A stretch of 64,000 nt of DNA from Tritrichomonas musculus (GCA_039105265.1 JAPFFF010000024.1:806001-870000); one strand, 5' to 3'; counted from the stretch's first letter, positions 1 to 9,634 are shown. Numbers and translations: made by a program. Notes: generated by a model not told the origin, from the sequence alone.

Positions 1-94
1 TTTATGTAACAAGAAAATAAAAAAATAAAAATAAAAATAGAATGACCTTAATAACTTTTTGTGAGTGAAAATTTTTATTTACTTTTTGCTTGTG

Positions 95-153
95 CCGGCA
101 TGAGCCGGTTCAAACCGGCATGAGGCGGATCAAACCGGTATGTGGCGGTTCGA
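95..153. repeat. 20-bp GC-rich tandem repeat, three copies
   Basis: Three direct copies of a 20-bp unit at 95-114, 115-134 and 135-153 follow the pattern CCGGCATGAGCCGGTTCAAA with a few substitutions. The array is far more GC-rich than its surroundings. The third copy and the edge of the second code for the last residues of the neighbouring - strand gene, whose stop lies at 130-132. Positions 1-94 are AT-rich and show no gene. Confidence 0.8.
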
Positions 154-666
154 TTCTTTTCTTCTTTTATAATAAGTTTTTCTTATTCCACCAATTGTTT
201 TTCTTCTTGCTTTAAAATTTTTTTTGATGTCGATAAGTTTCCCAAAACTTTGAATATTGATATTTGTATGAAAAAATTGATTGTACAGATTTATGATTTC
301 GTCTGATGGATATTCTCTTTTTTCGAGAATTTTTAAAAAGTTTCCGAAATCATCTCGGTCATGATAACTTTTTCCAAATACATCTTGTGGGTTTGGAGGT
401 CTTGGATTTCCATGACGGTTTGGATTTGCTGGATGTTCTTCTAATTGTTTTTCTACAATTTGATTAATTCCTGCATAAAATTCTTCTTCATTTGGAGACG
501 TTGATTGAGGTTCATTAAAATCACGGTCTATTTCCCAATCATCAATTTCATTATTGACAACAAAGTTTTGAAAACTATTATTTAAATTTTGCATGTTTGG
601 TGATAATTGATATTGAGGTGAACCAATAGGAGTATCATGAAGAGGCAATTCATTTTCACTTGACAT
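130..666 (-). CDS. Hypothetical Maverick protein, 178 aa
   Basis: This gene follows the major capsid gene of element C on the same strand. The ATG at 666 (MSSENELPL) is chosen over the ATG at 702, which overlaps the end of the capsid gene; an AT-rich leader precedes 666. The N-terminal half is acidic and rich in Asn, Gln and Pro. The C-terminal 40 residues are strongly basic (KARRKT, YYKRRKESNRH), which could suit nucleic-acid or capsid-lumen binding. The last residues are encoded by the 20-bp GC-rich repeat. No family is recognised, and the protein at the matching place in element B (143 aa) is not obviously related. Confidence 0.6.
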   Translation of the reverse strand: MSSENELPLHDTPIGSPQYQLSPNMQNLNNSFQNFVVNNEIDDWEIDRDFNEPQSTSPNEEEFYAGINQIVEKQLEEHPANPNRHGNPRPPNPQDVFGKSYHDRDDFGNFLKILEKREYPSDEIINLYNQFFHTNINIQSFGKLIDIKKNFKARRKTIGGIRKTYYKRRKESNRHIPV

Positions 667-698
667 TACAAAAATAAAAATGGATGTCAAAACTGTTT

Positions 699-2273
699 TC
701 ATTCTCTAGAGGTCAAATCATAATTTCCAAGGCGAACTAAAGGTGGCATACCATTTGGCTGAACAAGAATAGATATAGAAGAATCAAATAAGAGGCATAT
801 TAAAGGTGGTGTTTGAACATCTTTTGCATATGTATTGTCACCTGTTTCTTGTGTTACAATTATTTCAAAATTGATTGGTGACAAAGAGGTTAATCCCTGT
901 TGATAAGTATTATCAGTTTCAGTTGGGAGAGCAATAAAGAAACTTGTTCGGTCATCAGGATAATTTCCAATAGAGCGTGCGTATGGTTGGTCATTGGTTA
1001 ATGATGCAACAACTTCTTTATTAAATCCACTCTGTCCTCCATTCATGTTCATTGCGTTCTGACAATATTCAAGGAACTCTGGGTATTCAACAGTTGTACC
1101 AAATGGCTTTGCAGGAATGTTTCCATATCCTCCACAGTTTAATTGGAATAACTTAAATTGTGGATTCCTAAATACTGTATGGTGGGTATGCTTTTCTGGA
1201 AATAGACAAAATATGGAATCAACAAAACGTGGAGTAATGGTGCAGGTGGATTTACAATTCGGATTCTTTAATGGAGCAGTAGTAGTATAGACAGAAAGTG
1301 TTTGGGTTGGAAATGTTAGTGGATGAGTTGGGTCAGCATATCTTTGTACTAGACTGGAATAAATATTATCTTCTATACCAAAACAAGGAATAATAGATGA
1401 ACACTCAGTAACTTTATATTCAGTGACTTGAAATGTTCTGTCTTTTGCTGTTAGTACTTTATTAGTTAAACCTGTATACATAATAATTGGTTCTTTAATG
1501 GGTGTAAATTCATTTGTGATGATTGGTAATGTGTAAGTTGAATTAACGACATTATTATGTTCGAACGCTTTTCCTGGACCCATTGGACAACATACCATAC
1601 CTTCACATGAAAAGAATAATCGGAGTTCAATCTTGCCTGCAAATGCTGGAAGGTATTTAATATTTGATAATGGTAAGAACCTTCTTAAATCAATCTTTAG
1701 GTGAATTTTATATGTTTTGTCTTTCCATCCTTCGGCCCAATCAACAATAAATCCTGTTCTGCTGCCAGAATTACCATTCCATATATCTTTATGTCTTGCC
1801 TTTGAATATACATCTGCTCTCTTTGTTGTTTCATTCGCACAACATGCAGTTAGAAATGATTCTTCGCAACCAAAGTTCTGGGTATATATCGTTATTCCGT
1901 TAGCTACTATTTCATATTTCTCAACAGCATCTCTAGCATCCTTGAAACCAAACCATACTCTGTTGAATTGATATTCACCATCAATTGTTGCTTTAACTTC
2001 TTGTTCTGCCATTTCTTTAATCTTTACCTCCATGTCAGCTCTAATAAATCCATTATATATGTCTGCTGTATTGTTTGTGTTAGGTGATATAATTGCACTT
2101 GTATATGAGCCTTGAGGTATTGGAGGCGATGGAGAATATGATGTTTGTGGACTAATTGTGTATTGCTTGTTGGTATCTGATAAGGCTATACAATTATCAA
2201 CAATATCAAAATAGCTAGCAATTTGGGTACATGTTTCAGCTGACGTCCTTAGTTCAATTTCTGGATTTAACAT
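699..2273 (-). CDS. Maverick major capsid protein (double jelly-roll type), complete
   Basis: A 524-aa protein starting at the ATG at 2273 (MLNPEIELRTS); the open frame upstream of it has no ATG. It is the only intact capsid gene in the window: the copy in A is cut by element C and the copy in B is frameshifted. Shared blocks include SPSPP, FGFKDARDA, CANETTKRADVYSKARHKD, DLRRFLPLSNIKYLPAFAGK, CSSIIPCFG, HPLTFPTQTLS, QLNCGGYGNIPAK and, at the C-terminus, SISILVQPNGMPPLVR. Size, position beside the packaging ATPase block and conservation fit the double jelly-roll capsid protein of Polintons. The fold is inferred, not seen directly. It would form the hexon-like shell of a virion. Confidence 0.8.
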   Translation of the reverse strand: MLNPEIELRTSAETCTQIASYFDIVDNCIALSDTNKQYTISPQTSYSPSPPIPQGSYTSAIISPNTNNTADIYNGFIRADMEVKIKEMAEQEVKATIDGEYQFNRVWFGFKDARDAVEKYEIVANGITIYTQNFGCEESFLTACCANETTKRADVYSKARHKDIWNGNSGSRTGFIVDWAEGWKDKTYKIHLKIDLRRFLPLSNIKYLPAFAGKIELRLFFSCEGMVCCPMGPGKAFEHNNVVNSTYTLPIITNEFTPIKEPIIMYTGLTNKVLTAKDRTFQVTEYKVTECSSIIPCFGIEDNIYSSLVQRYADPTHPLTFPTQTLSVYTTTAPLKNPNCKSTCTITPRFVDSIFCLFPEKHTHHTVFRNPQFKLFQLNCGGYGNIPAKPFGTTVEYPEFLEYCQNAMNMNGGQSGFNKEVVASLTNDQPYARSIGNYPDDRTSFFIALPTETDNTYQQGLTSLSPINFEIIVTQETGDNTYAKDVQTPPLICLLFDSSISILVQPNGMPPLVRLGNYDLTSRE

Positions 2274-2304
2274 ATTTTCTTTTGAGAAAAATAACAAAAG
2301 CAAA

Positions 2305-2871
2305 TTAAATCATATCAGAGAAAATATTATTTCGTCTTCTACGAATAGGTTGAGGTGGGATTACTGGTATTGGTTCCTCTTCTGATTCGTCTTCTATTTG
2401 ATTTGGTTCTTGGCTCAAGGCGTTTATGTATTGTGGCTGAGTAAACTGTGGATAATATGGTTTTCTCATTTGTTTTTGTATTACATCTTTTATCATTTTC
2501 TTCTGTTCTTTCTTAGCCCTTTCGTTTTTAAACTCTTCGCCTAATAGCTTTAATTGGTTTAGTATTTCTATATTTATTGTTGGGTCATATACTTGTTTTG
2601 GTTGTTCTTCAATTATTGGTTTTTTGGGTTTTGGTATTTCTTTTACCGGTTCCTCAGGTGGGTCGGAATTCTGACCAACAACTTTTTCTTCAATCGTTTC
2701 TGTTTTAGTTAATGGTTCAGGTGGTGGTTTTGTTAATGGTTGCTCTCTTCTTTTTACTATATATTTGTTTTCTTTTTTGGTAGGAAGCACATCCCAATCA
2801 GGGTCCTCACGACCATTAAGCCAGTTCTGTATTACTTGTAATCTTTTTGATCCTGTCAAATGCTTAGACAT
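2305..2871 (-). CDS. Maverick conserved protein with MSKHLTGSKR N-terminus, 188 aa
   Basis: This protein sits between the major capsid gene and the 176-aa gene. It shares an N-terminal block with its homologues in A and B (MSKHLTGSKRL, VIQ.W.NG..DPDW.VLPT, KYIVK.RE), then a charged Pro/Glu/Lys-rich linker, a conserved middle block (DPTINIEILNQLKLLGEE) and a basic tail (RRRRNNIF). The ATG at 2871 follows an AATTAA leader. The position between two structural genes suggests a virion component or assembly factor, but no known family is recognised. Confidence 0.7.
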   Translation of the reverse strand: MSKHLTGSKRLQVIQNWLNGREDPDWDVLPTKKENKYIVKRREQPLTKPPPEPLTKTETIEEKVVGQNSDPPEEPVKEIPKPKKPIIEEQPKQVYDPTINIEILNQLKLLGEEFKNERAKKEQKKMIKDVIQKQMRKPYYPQFTQPQYINALSQEPNQIEDESEEEPIPVIPPQPIRRRRNNIFSDMI

Positions 2872-2902
2872 TTAATTGATAAAAAAATCATTTTATTGAG
2901 TT

Positions 2903-3433
2903 TTATTGAGTTTTCTTTGTTTTTCTTGATTTCTTTCTCTTTCTTTTATTCAATTTCGCTATATGTGCTTCTGCTTCGTCCACATATTTACTTCTGTTCT
3001 GATATATTTTATAAGCAGCTGGCTTTCTCGAATAATGAATGCGTGGAAAATCTGCATACATTACATTACTACCTAACGGATTAGGTTGTCTTTCTGCTAT
3101 ATTCTTTTCTAATGCTGCCTTTACTTCTCCTTCTTTTATTCCACTTGCTATTGTTGTCAATCCTTTACCTATACCTATTGCTGCTGGATTACCCGTTATT
3201 GTTCCAAAAGCTTGTGTTGCTCCTCCTACGGTATTTAGTACCGGTATCTTATTCTTCCAAACCCACTTGCCAGCTTTCCCAACTGCACTATCACCAATGA
3301 ATTTACTTACTTTCCCAAAACCAGATTTTACAGAATTCCATGCATTATTTATAAATTTCCCAAAAGTACTACCACCAGAATCTGGTGTAGTAGATTGAAT
3401 ATATTTTCCAGAATCGATTGTTCCTGAAGGCAT
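2903..3433 (-). CDS. Small Gly/Ala-rich structural-type protein, 176 aa
   Basis: It lies downstream of the packaging ATPase, at the same place as the 132-aa protein of A and B. The central region is rich in Gly, Ala and small hydrophobic residues and looks amphipathic (residues about 25-110); the C-terminal end is very basic (KLNKRKRKKSRKTKKTQ). Such small glycine-rich basic proteins in Polintons and adenoviruses are often internal capsid or membrane-active proteins. That role is only an inference from composition and position. Confidence 0.65.
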   Translation of the reverse strand: MPSGTIDSGKYIQSTTPDSGGSTFGKFINNAWNSVKSGFGKVSKFIGDSAVGKAGKWVWKNKIPVLNTVGGATQAFGTITGNPAAIGIGKGLTTIASGIKEGEVKAALEKNIAERQPNPLGSNVMYADFPRIHYSRKPAAYKIYQNRSKYVDEAEAHIAKLNKRKRKKSRKTKKTQ

Positions 3434-3450
3434 TTAATTTACAAATAAAA

Positions 3451-4308
3451 CTACTTTTCAAAGTAATATTTATTGGCGGTTATGTTCATAATAAATTTTG
3501 AATGAAGATCTCTATGCTGTAAATATTCTTTTACCGTCTTCTTGATATTAAGGTTGTTATTTGTTTGTTGAAGCAAGGAAGTAAAATCTTCTTCTGAGTA
3601 TCCACTATAGCATATGATATCCGTGGCCAATCTTTTTGCATTTATGTGTACGAATCTGATTGTCTGAATAGCCATGATGCAGGTAATATTATAATGTCTT
3701 GTCTTGGTTAATAGTCTAAGGAATTCTGTATTATTATGTGTTAACAAATCGCTTCCTGCACAGTCATCCAATATTATTAGTGTGTTATATGGGTAAGAAG
3801 AGGTTTGGTATTTTACTAACTTATTGGCTATATATACTATTCTATCATCTATTTCTTGGAGGGAGTGCTTGTTTATAAGTCTTTGCATTTCTTCATTTGT
3901 TTCCTTCATTTTTGATAATACATGTTTAACCATTGCATAATATTTTATTTTTCTTTTGAGGTGTTTCTTTAGGTAATCCATCAATTGGGATTCATTAAGA
4001 TATACTATTGGTGTCTTTACCTCTTTACTCATTGCCTCAGCGGTTTTGTCCATTTTGCCACTTGTTGAACAGAATATAATTTTTTGATAGTACGGATGCT
4101 TAAATAGACGTTCAGTAATGAGTATGTGAGACCACAACCAATAACTCTTACCTGCACCTGGACGTCCAATAAGAAATATAATTCCATTCGTACTAAATGG
4201 ATATGAAGGATGGAGAGGTTTCATCAGTGCTGCCTCTATCTCTTTCTGGTTCTTCTTCATTGTCTTTTGGATTAAGGATTCCACTTCTTTCATTATTTGT
4301 TTAGACAT
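3451..4308 (-). CDS. ATP: Genome-packaging ATPase (FtsK-HerA/A32 type)
   Basis: A 285-aa P-loop ATPase with Walker A at about residues 46-54 (GRPGAGKSY) and Walker B LIILDDCAGSDLL in the second half, followed by a sensor-like region (TRHYNITCIMAIQTIR). The closely similar 285-aa proteins of elements A and B have the same length. Maverick ATPases of this family are thought to pump the element DNA into a preformed capsid. The gene lies between integrase and the small structural genes, its usual place. The ATG at 4308 (MSKQIMKEVESL) follows an AAATAA leader. Confidence 0.88.
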   Translation of the reverse strand: MSKQIMKEVESLIQKTMKKNQKEIEAALMKPLHPSYPFSTNGIIFLIGRPGAGKSYWLWSHILITERLFKHPYYQKIIFCSTSGKMDKTAEAMSKEVKTPIVYLNESQLMDYLKKHLKRKIKYYAMVKHVLSKMKETNEEMQRLINKHSLQEIDDRIVYIANKLVKYQTSSYPYNTLIILDDCAGSDLLTHNNTEFLRLLTKTRHYNITCIMAIQTIRFVHINAKRLATDIICYSGYSEEDFTSLLQQTNNNLNIKKTVKEYLQHRDLHSKFIMNITANKYYFEK

Positions 4309-4318
4309 TTATTTGTGG

Positions 4319-5404
4319 TTAAATCCATTTCTTTATATTGTTGGGTATATTTTTCTTCTTTGACCAGTAATCCACTTCAAGATTAGATAGCTTTGTTGGA
4401 GCACCTTCTCGTAAATTTTTAGCCGGTATGATGTCTTCTGTACCTTCGCTGTATTTAATTTTATATTTGTTCTTTGTTGTATCATAAGAAATAATCTTCT
4501 CCACAATACCTCTCTTGCCTCCCTTAAGTGTTTGTGCAATATTTTTGTTTTGTGTCTTGATTAACCTATAACCAGGGAGTTTGTCTATTGACTCATCTTT
4601 GGACTTAATTATAAATTGGTTACCAGCCTTTGAATCAACTATATATGCTTCCTTGCTTACCTTGTTCCTGCGCTTCGAAAATGGCTCCTTGGCTTGAATA
4701 ATTCTAACTCTATCATTTGGTTTAAAGTCATATGGATTGTTTTGCGACTTGGTTTTTACATATTCTTTTTCATCTTTCTCTATCATCTCGTTTGGTATCT
4801 TATAGTCCAATGATCTGTGGGGAGAATTGTTGTATGAATCTATTAAACTATCCATTTCTTTCTCATTGATGAACCTGTTCTCGCCTACCATGTCTCTAAT
4901 CGTTCTCATGAACCTATTTATGATACCTAGTACATTATGATTATTATCCTCGGTAGTAGTGTAAACAATATTTTTGGTCTTCATCAACTGTAATACATCA
5001 TTGGACAAGTAAGCAGCATCCTGGTCTGATGTTATCGAATAGACATCTGGCTCGTCCTCAAAAAATTTATTTAATGCCTGGGCTACCTCTTTTGCACCTT
5101 TCCCCTTCATTGGATAACAATATGCTTTTCTTGTGTTAATATTAATTAGCATCAAATAGTTGAGACCATCCTTTGTCTTATCATTGATGAATGTGTCCAT
5201 TTGATATCCTCCAGAGTGTTTAGAATAGATATTCATAAACTTTGCCTTTGGTACCTTTACATCATGTACTATCTTCCTTAAATAATCTAATGCGGCTTCT
5301 TCTGTGAATCCATATCGTTTTGCGAGTGGAACAAATTTAGAGGCAGATCTCCAAGGAAAAAAAGAATGAAGCTCATTAATTGTCTTAAAATGCTTTTTGT
5401 TCAT
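4319..5404 (-). CDS. INT: Retroviral-type integrase of element C
   Basis: A 361-aa protein with an RNase H-like core: QMDTFINDK carries the first Asp and SDQDAAYLS the second. The position that normally holds the catalytic Glu is Asn (GIINRFMRT), 35 residues after the second Asp. A C-terminal SH3/chromodomain-like region (GIVEKIISYD, KYKIKYSEG) follows. The enzyme would join the element ends to the target and make short target duplications. The Glu-to-Asn change is shared by all three integrases in the window, so it is a lineage feature and not a lesion of this copy. Confidence 0.88.
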   Translation of the reverse strand: MNKKHFKTINELHSFFPWRSASKFVPLAKRYGFTEEAALDYLRKIVHDVKVPKAKFMNIYSKHSGGYQMDTFINDKTKDGLNYLMLININTRKAYCYPMKGKGAKEVAQALNKFFEDEPDVYSITSDQDAAYLSNDVLQLMKTKNIVYTTTEDNNHNVLGIINRFMRTIRDMVGENRFINEKEMDSLIDSYNNSPHRSLDYKIPNEMIEKDEKEYVKTKSQNNPYDFKPNDRVRIIQAKEPFSKRRNKVSKEAYIVDSKAGNQFIIKSKDESIDKLPGYRLIKTQNKNIAQTLKGGKRGIVEKIISYDTTKNKYKIKYSEGTEDIIPAKNLREGAPTKLSNLEVDYWSKKKNIPNNIKKWI

Positions 5405-5415
5405 TTAAATTAGTC

Positions 5416-6666
5416 TTAAACATACATCAATTTCTTATTGAATGGCATGAATTGCATCTCAATATAAAATGTTTCATTATTTGGTATCTTTACTGGTATC
5501 TGATTATGACGCCCTGAATAGAATTCTATCCAAAATCTTTGATCAGTTGAGTTTAGCTTGAAGTATTTGATTGGGTTAAATATAACTTTACTATTCCCTA
5601 AATATCCTTTTGATGATTGTTCTGCTATTGATGAATATATTTTACAGCTAACTCTATCCCAAACATCTTCGAATATTATTTCTCTCATCCATTTTCCTTC
5701 ATATCTCACTATATTTTCATTTTTGTCTTCAATAGGATTCTCTAAGTCCATGTATTTGTTTGGATTATTTTGAAAAGGTTCAAAACCAACATTAAATACA
5801 TCTGCTAAATCATAAATACTATTAACAGAATTATCTTGTATTCCATTTTCAAAAGGTCTTATACGAAAGCTGATTGATAGGTCAATATAAAAAGGATTAT
5901 TTTCATCTTCATTCCACATCGAATACATTATTTCAATAAATTTCTTTTTATCATAATCATAATATCCGTCCATACCAACATCCCTTAAATTAAAAACAGG
6001 TTGTCCAACTAATTTTTTTGATTCCTCTAATTCATCAATTTTTCTTCTTAAATCCCAGCTCTCATTTATTAAATTTTGCTTCTGAAGTGTTTTTTGTGCG
6101 ATTTCATCTAAGTTCGTACTATTTGCTATTTCGATATCAAGTTGTAGTGTTTCATCCATTTTCTTATTGATATCTTCTTCTAATTTCTCTTTTTGTTTAT
6201 CAATAGATGAATGAAGAAATTTATTTAATGCAATTGGAGCAACATTATATTTTTCAAACTCTGTTCTTAAGAAATATTTCAAATCAATTAATATTTCCCT
6301 TAAATCTTTTTCTGTAGGAATCCAAGAAATTACATCATAAAATAATTCTGATTTCCTATCATTTGGAATAGATAAATAAAGATCATCATATGTTTGATTT
6401 GGGTTGTTTAGCTTTAAGTCATCATAATCTTTCTTATAATATTTTCTGATTCCTATTGTATAAGAAATTTTTCTTCTTCTACTATTTGTCCATATATTTC
6501 TTACGCCTATTATTGATTCCCCTCTATTTGAAGTAACCCAATCTTGAGGATAATTAAAATAAAAACGATTAGGTCTTGTTTTATCTCGTTCCCCATCTTC
6601 TAAAAAGTAAGCATATTCAATTGGTATAGGTGTTTGTTCTTCGGTAGGATTTAGTGTTGGATACAT
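5416..6666 (-). CDS. Putative minor capsid (penton) protein of element C, 416 aa
   Basis: The ATG at 6666 (MYPTLNPTEEQ) is used because the open frame upstream has no ATG. N-terminal block (PIEYAYFLEDGERD, RFYFNYPQDW, IGVR) and C-terminal block (FNPIKYFKLNSTDQRFWIEFYSGR, MEMQF.P.N) match the 321-323-aa proteins of A and B. The centre is longer and includes a predicted coiled coil (about residues 145-215). Gene order and conservation suit the Polinton minor capsid or penton protein; the assignment is inferred because the jelly-roll fold cannot be read by eye. Confidence 0.62.
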   Translation of the reverse strand: MYPTLNPTEEQTPIPIEYAYFLEDGERDKTRPNRFYFNYPQDWVTSNRGESIIGVRNIWTNSRRRKISYTIGIRKYYKKDYDDLKLNNPNQTYDDLYLSIPNDRKSELFYDVISWIPTEKDLREILIDLKYFLRTEFEKYNVAPIALNKFLHSSIDKQKEKLEEDINKKMDETLQLDIEIANSTNLDEIAQKTLQKQNLINESWDLRRKIDELEESKKLVGQPVFNLRDVGMDGYYDYDKKKFIEIMYSMWNEDENNPFYIDLSISFRIRPFENGIQDNSVNSIYDLADVFNVGFEPFQNNPNKYMDLENPIEDKNENIVRYEGKWMREIIFEDVWDRVSCKIYSSIAEQSSKGYLGNSKVIFNPIKYFKLNSTDQRFWIEFYSGRHNQIPVKIPNNETFYIEMQFMPFNKKLMYV

Positions 6667-7944
6667 TTTTATAAAAATATAAAAACAAAAGTGCAAAAAC
6701 CAACCCTGAGAGGCCTTTTTCTGAATTACTTATAAAAGAGATCTACTTCAAATGAAATCCTTATTGAAAGGAGCCGTCCGTTAACTAGGGGAAGTTAATG
6801 GCCTCGATCAGGAAGATGGAAACTTAACTCAATAAGTTTTTTGTTTGCGGAATAATTGTTAACGAACAACTCACAACTTGGCCACAAATCCAAGTTTTCA
6901 CAGATTTCACTCAAAGTCCACTCTTTCTCATAACTCAGAAAAAATGCGTTCCGGATATATGTCGAACCTAGGATGTTAGGTAGGGAGTTTAACCATTACG
7001 ACACACGCATAGACAAAGATGGAAACTCGATTTTGAATAAATATAAAACCAAATAAATATTGAAATATATTGTAATAACTCAAATAATATATTCAGAATT
7101 TAGTTTTAAAAATAAACCATCCAAAAATATTCTTGTATGGGGTCATAGCTCAATGGTAATATTTGGTGGAAAGTTACATGGTTCGAAAAATAGAAAGTCC
7201 GACATTTTTTATAAAAATTAATTTTAATAAATTATAACCATAAACTTGTAAAAATAATAAAAAATTTTATCTATCAATTTATTAATAAAATTTTCTTTCA
7301 CAAATATTATAATTTTAAAGGAAAAAATTTTATTTCTCAATTTTGGGCATGAAAATTTTAAGGTTGACTTGCGTTTGACATTAAGTTGACAAATGTTTGA
7401 CATGCGCAAGCTTGAGCAAGATTGAACAAGACTGAGCAAGCTTGTGCAAGAAGAAAATTTAAATTCAAAAAGTGGAACAAAAATTTTGAAAAATTAATAA
7501 AAATCCATAACAAAATAATAAAAATTTATATCCAAAAAGTGAAAAATAATATTAAAATATCTTGGTGTCTAGTTAACTTTTTAAGAATATTTTTATAAAA
7601 TCTTTTCAAAATATTTGAGAGAAAAAAAATATACTTCTGGCATAAAAATATTTGAGAGAAAATATTAACTCAATTTCTACTCAATATTTCGAGGTCGTGC
7701 CTATACAAGAAATACCGTATTTTCGGGTGTATAATTCAAAAAACACCATTAGAAAGCTCAAAAACTACTCCATACCTTGGAAATGACATTGGGGGGAATA
7801 GTGAAAGTAGAGAGTGTGTACTTACGATAGGTTTTCAGAGGGTATTTGGCCGGGTAGCGAGGCCCAAGCGAAGGTGTACCTGAGCTTGGTGGCGAGCAGT
7901 GTAGGCTGGGGTGAAGAATGAATCCCAGCCTATACTTAACTACT
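6667..7944. other. Gene-poor terminal region of element C with tRNA-like remnants
   Basis: No convincing gene is seen. In A and B the corresponding terminal segment holds the 122-aa gene, protease, HNH and HUH genes, all absent here. Two short stretches look like decayed Pol III units. At 7141-7203 (+) a near-perfect A box (TAGCTCAATGGT) is followed by a B box (GGTTCGA). At about 6948-7013 (-) a D-arm-like TCGTAATGGTTA is followed by AGGTTCGA. Neither folds into a full tRNA by inspection. The last 200 bp, from about 7770, are GC-rich and form the terminal sequence. Confidence 0.5.
7902..7932. repeat. Terminal hairpin of element C
   Basis: A perfect 9-bp inverted repeat (TAGGCTGGG at 7902-7910, CCCAGCCTA at 7924-7932) with a 13-nt loop lies 12 bp inside the element end at 7944. 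A second, weaker inverted pair (CCAAGC / GCTTGG) lies just inside it. The termini of A and B also contain an imperfect inverted repeat at the same place with the same TAGGCTG core. Confidence 0.75.
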
Positions 7945-9105
7945 TGTATGATGACGTTGATGAAGAGGGAATAAACAAAAGATAGAATCAACAAATCTTG
8001 GAGTGACGGTGACTGTTGTTTTGTCTTGGATTTGTTTTAATGCTTGTGTGCAGGTGTAAAATGACAATGTTTGAGTTGGAAATGTGAGTGGATGTTGTGG
8101 ATTTGAATAACGCTGAACCAATTGTTGATAAATTTCATTGTTTATACCAAAACATGGAATAATTGATGAGCATTCAGTGATTTCATACTCATAGACTTGG
8201 AATTTTCGTAAACCAGAATAAAGAGTATATGGTGTTTCTGATGCTAATATTTCAGCTCCATCTGTCTTTCCTGATGCTTGGCCTGATGAATTAGCTGATG
8301 TACTTGAAGTCCATATTTTAACATCATCGCCAACAGGTGTGAATTCATTAGTGATCTCAGAAAAAGTATATTTAGTTGCAAGAGATGGTTGAGCAAGCAA
8401 AGATCTTGATGGTCCACATGGACAACAAAGCATACCAGCACATGAGAAATATAATCTTAATTCGAGTTTTCCTGCAAAAGCTGGTAAATATTTTATATTT
8501 GATAATGGCAAGAATCTACGCAAATCAATTTTTAAATGAATCGTAAATGTTGCTGTTAAATCATCTTTTGGCCAATTAATTACTATTCCGCAACGAGTGG
8601 CAAAATTATTATTCCATATATCTTTATGTCTTGCCTTTGAGTATACATCTGCTCTCTTTGTTGTTTCATTCGCACAACATGCAGTTAAGAACGATTCTTC
8701 ACAACCAAAGTTTTGTGTATATATTGTTATTCCGTTAGCTACTATTTCATATTTTTCAATAGCATCTCTTGCATCTTTGAATCCAAACCAGATTTTATTG
8801 AATGGATAACCGCCAATATCACTCAAATCTGGTATCTTTTCATTTATATTCATTGTCACTTTTAGATCAGCACGAATAAAACCATTATAGATGTCAGCTG
8901 TATTGTGTGTATTTGGAGAAATAATAACACTTGTATATGACCCTTGTTTTATTGGAGGTGAAGGCGAATATGATGTTTGTGGATTAATTGAATACTGTTT
9001 GTTTGTATCAGAAGTGGCAATACAGCTATCTACAACATCAAAATATGACGCAATTTGCGAACATACTTCAGCTGATGTTTTCATATAAACCTCATGATTA
9101 ATCAT
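7945..9105 (-). pseudogene. Major capsid protein of element A, truncated by element C
   Basis: The first 386 residues or so of the capsid protein (MINHEVYMKTSAEVC start) are open and almost identical to the element B copy. At 7945 the coding sequence meets the terminus of element C, and the C-terminal 170 residues or so are missing in this window. The last few residues before the stop at 7936 are encoded by element C. Differences from B include NEFTP against NDFTP and FVDS against FDDS. Confidence 0.9.
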
Positions 9106-9122
9106 TTCTTGAATAAAAAAAG

Positions 9123-9605
9123 TTAATATATATCATCAAAGATTCTGTTTCGTCTTTGTCTTGAAATTGGTGGTTCATAATATTCTTCTTCTTGTATTGG
9201 AGGAGGAGGTGCTTGTTTTGGTGCTGGAGTTTTCTTTGAGATTACTTCTTCAATTAATCGTTTTTGTTCTTTCTTTTCTCTTTTGCGTTTGATTTCATCA
9301 CCCAGTAATTTGAGTTGATTTAAGATTTCAAGGTTTATCGTTGGATCGATTTCTTGACTTTTTGTGAGTTTTTTCGACTTTTGTTTTTGCATTTTGGGTT
9401 TTTCTTCTTCCTCTTCAAAAACTTCGTTCTCTTCATTTTCTGGAGTTTTCTCTTCTTTTTCTTCTTCTATTGGTGTTTCTCGCTTTTTAACAATATACTT
9501 TCCTTGTTTTCGAGTTGGCAAAACCTCCCAATCTGGATCGTCATGGCCATTTATCCACCTTTGAATAACCGCTAAACGTTTTGAGCCTGTTAAGTGTTTT
9601 GACAT
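9123..9605 (-). CDS. Maverick conserved MSKHLTGSKR protein of element A, 160 aa
   Basis: Full-length copy ending in FDDIY, with the normal stop that the element B copy has lost to mariner. It has the same N-terminal block as the 188-aa protein of element C (MSKHLTGSKRLAVIQRW), a Glu/Lys-rich linker, the DPTINLEILNQLKLLGDE block and a basic tail (RQRRNRIF). It lies between the capsid gene and the 132-aa gene. Function unknown; a virion or assembly role is inferred from position. Confidence 0.72.
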   Translation of the reverse strand: MSKHLTGSKRLAVIQRWINGHDDPDWEVLPTRKQGKYIVKKRETPIEEEKEEKTPENEENEVFEEEEEKPKMQKQKSKKLTKSQEIDPTINLEILNQLKLLGDEIKRKREKKEQKRLIEEVISKKTPAPKQAPPPPIQEEEYYEPPISRQRRNRIFDDIY

Positions 9606-9634
9606 TTAAAACTCAATAAAATTGACTTTTCTTA

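Larger units (their letters stand above)
1..7944 (-). mobile_element. Maverick/Polinton element C (partial, one terminus)
   Basis: Seven - strand genes form the typical Maverick block: minor capsid, integrase, packaging ATPase, two small proteins, major capsid and one unknown. The right end is exact. The capsid gene of element A is colinear with its copy in element B up to 7945, then switches to a sequence whose outward end reads AGTAGTTAAGTATAGGCTGG, with the same AGTAGT start as elements A and B. The predicted target duplication is TGTATG, but the left terminus lies outside the window. Proteins are clearly related to those of A and B but substantially diverged, so C is a separate subfamily. 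Confidence 0.88.

Noticed and set aside
7141-7203. Functional tRNA gene
   Set aside because: A and B boxes are present but no complete cloverleaf or acceptor stem can be drawn.
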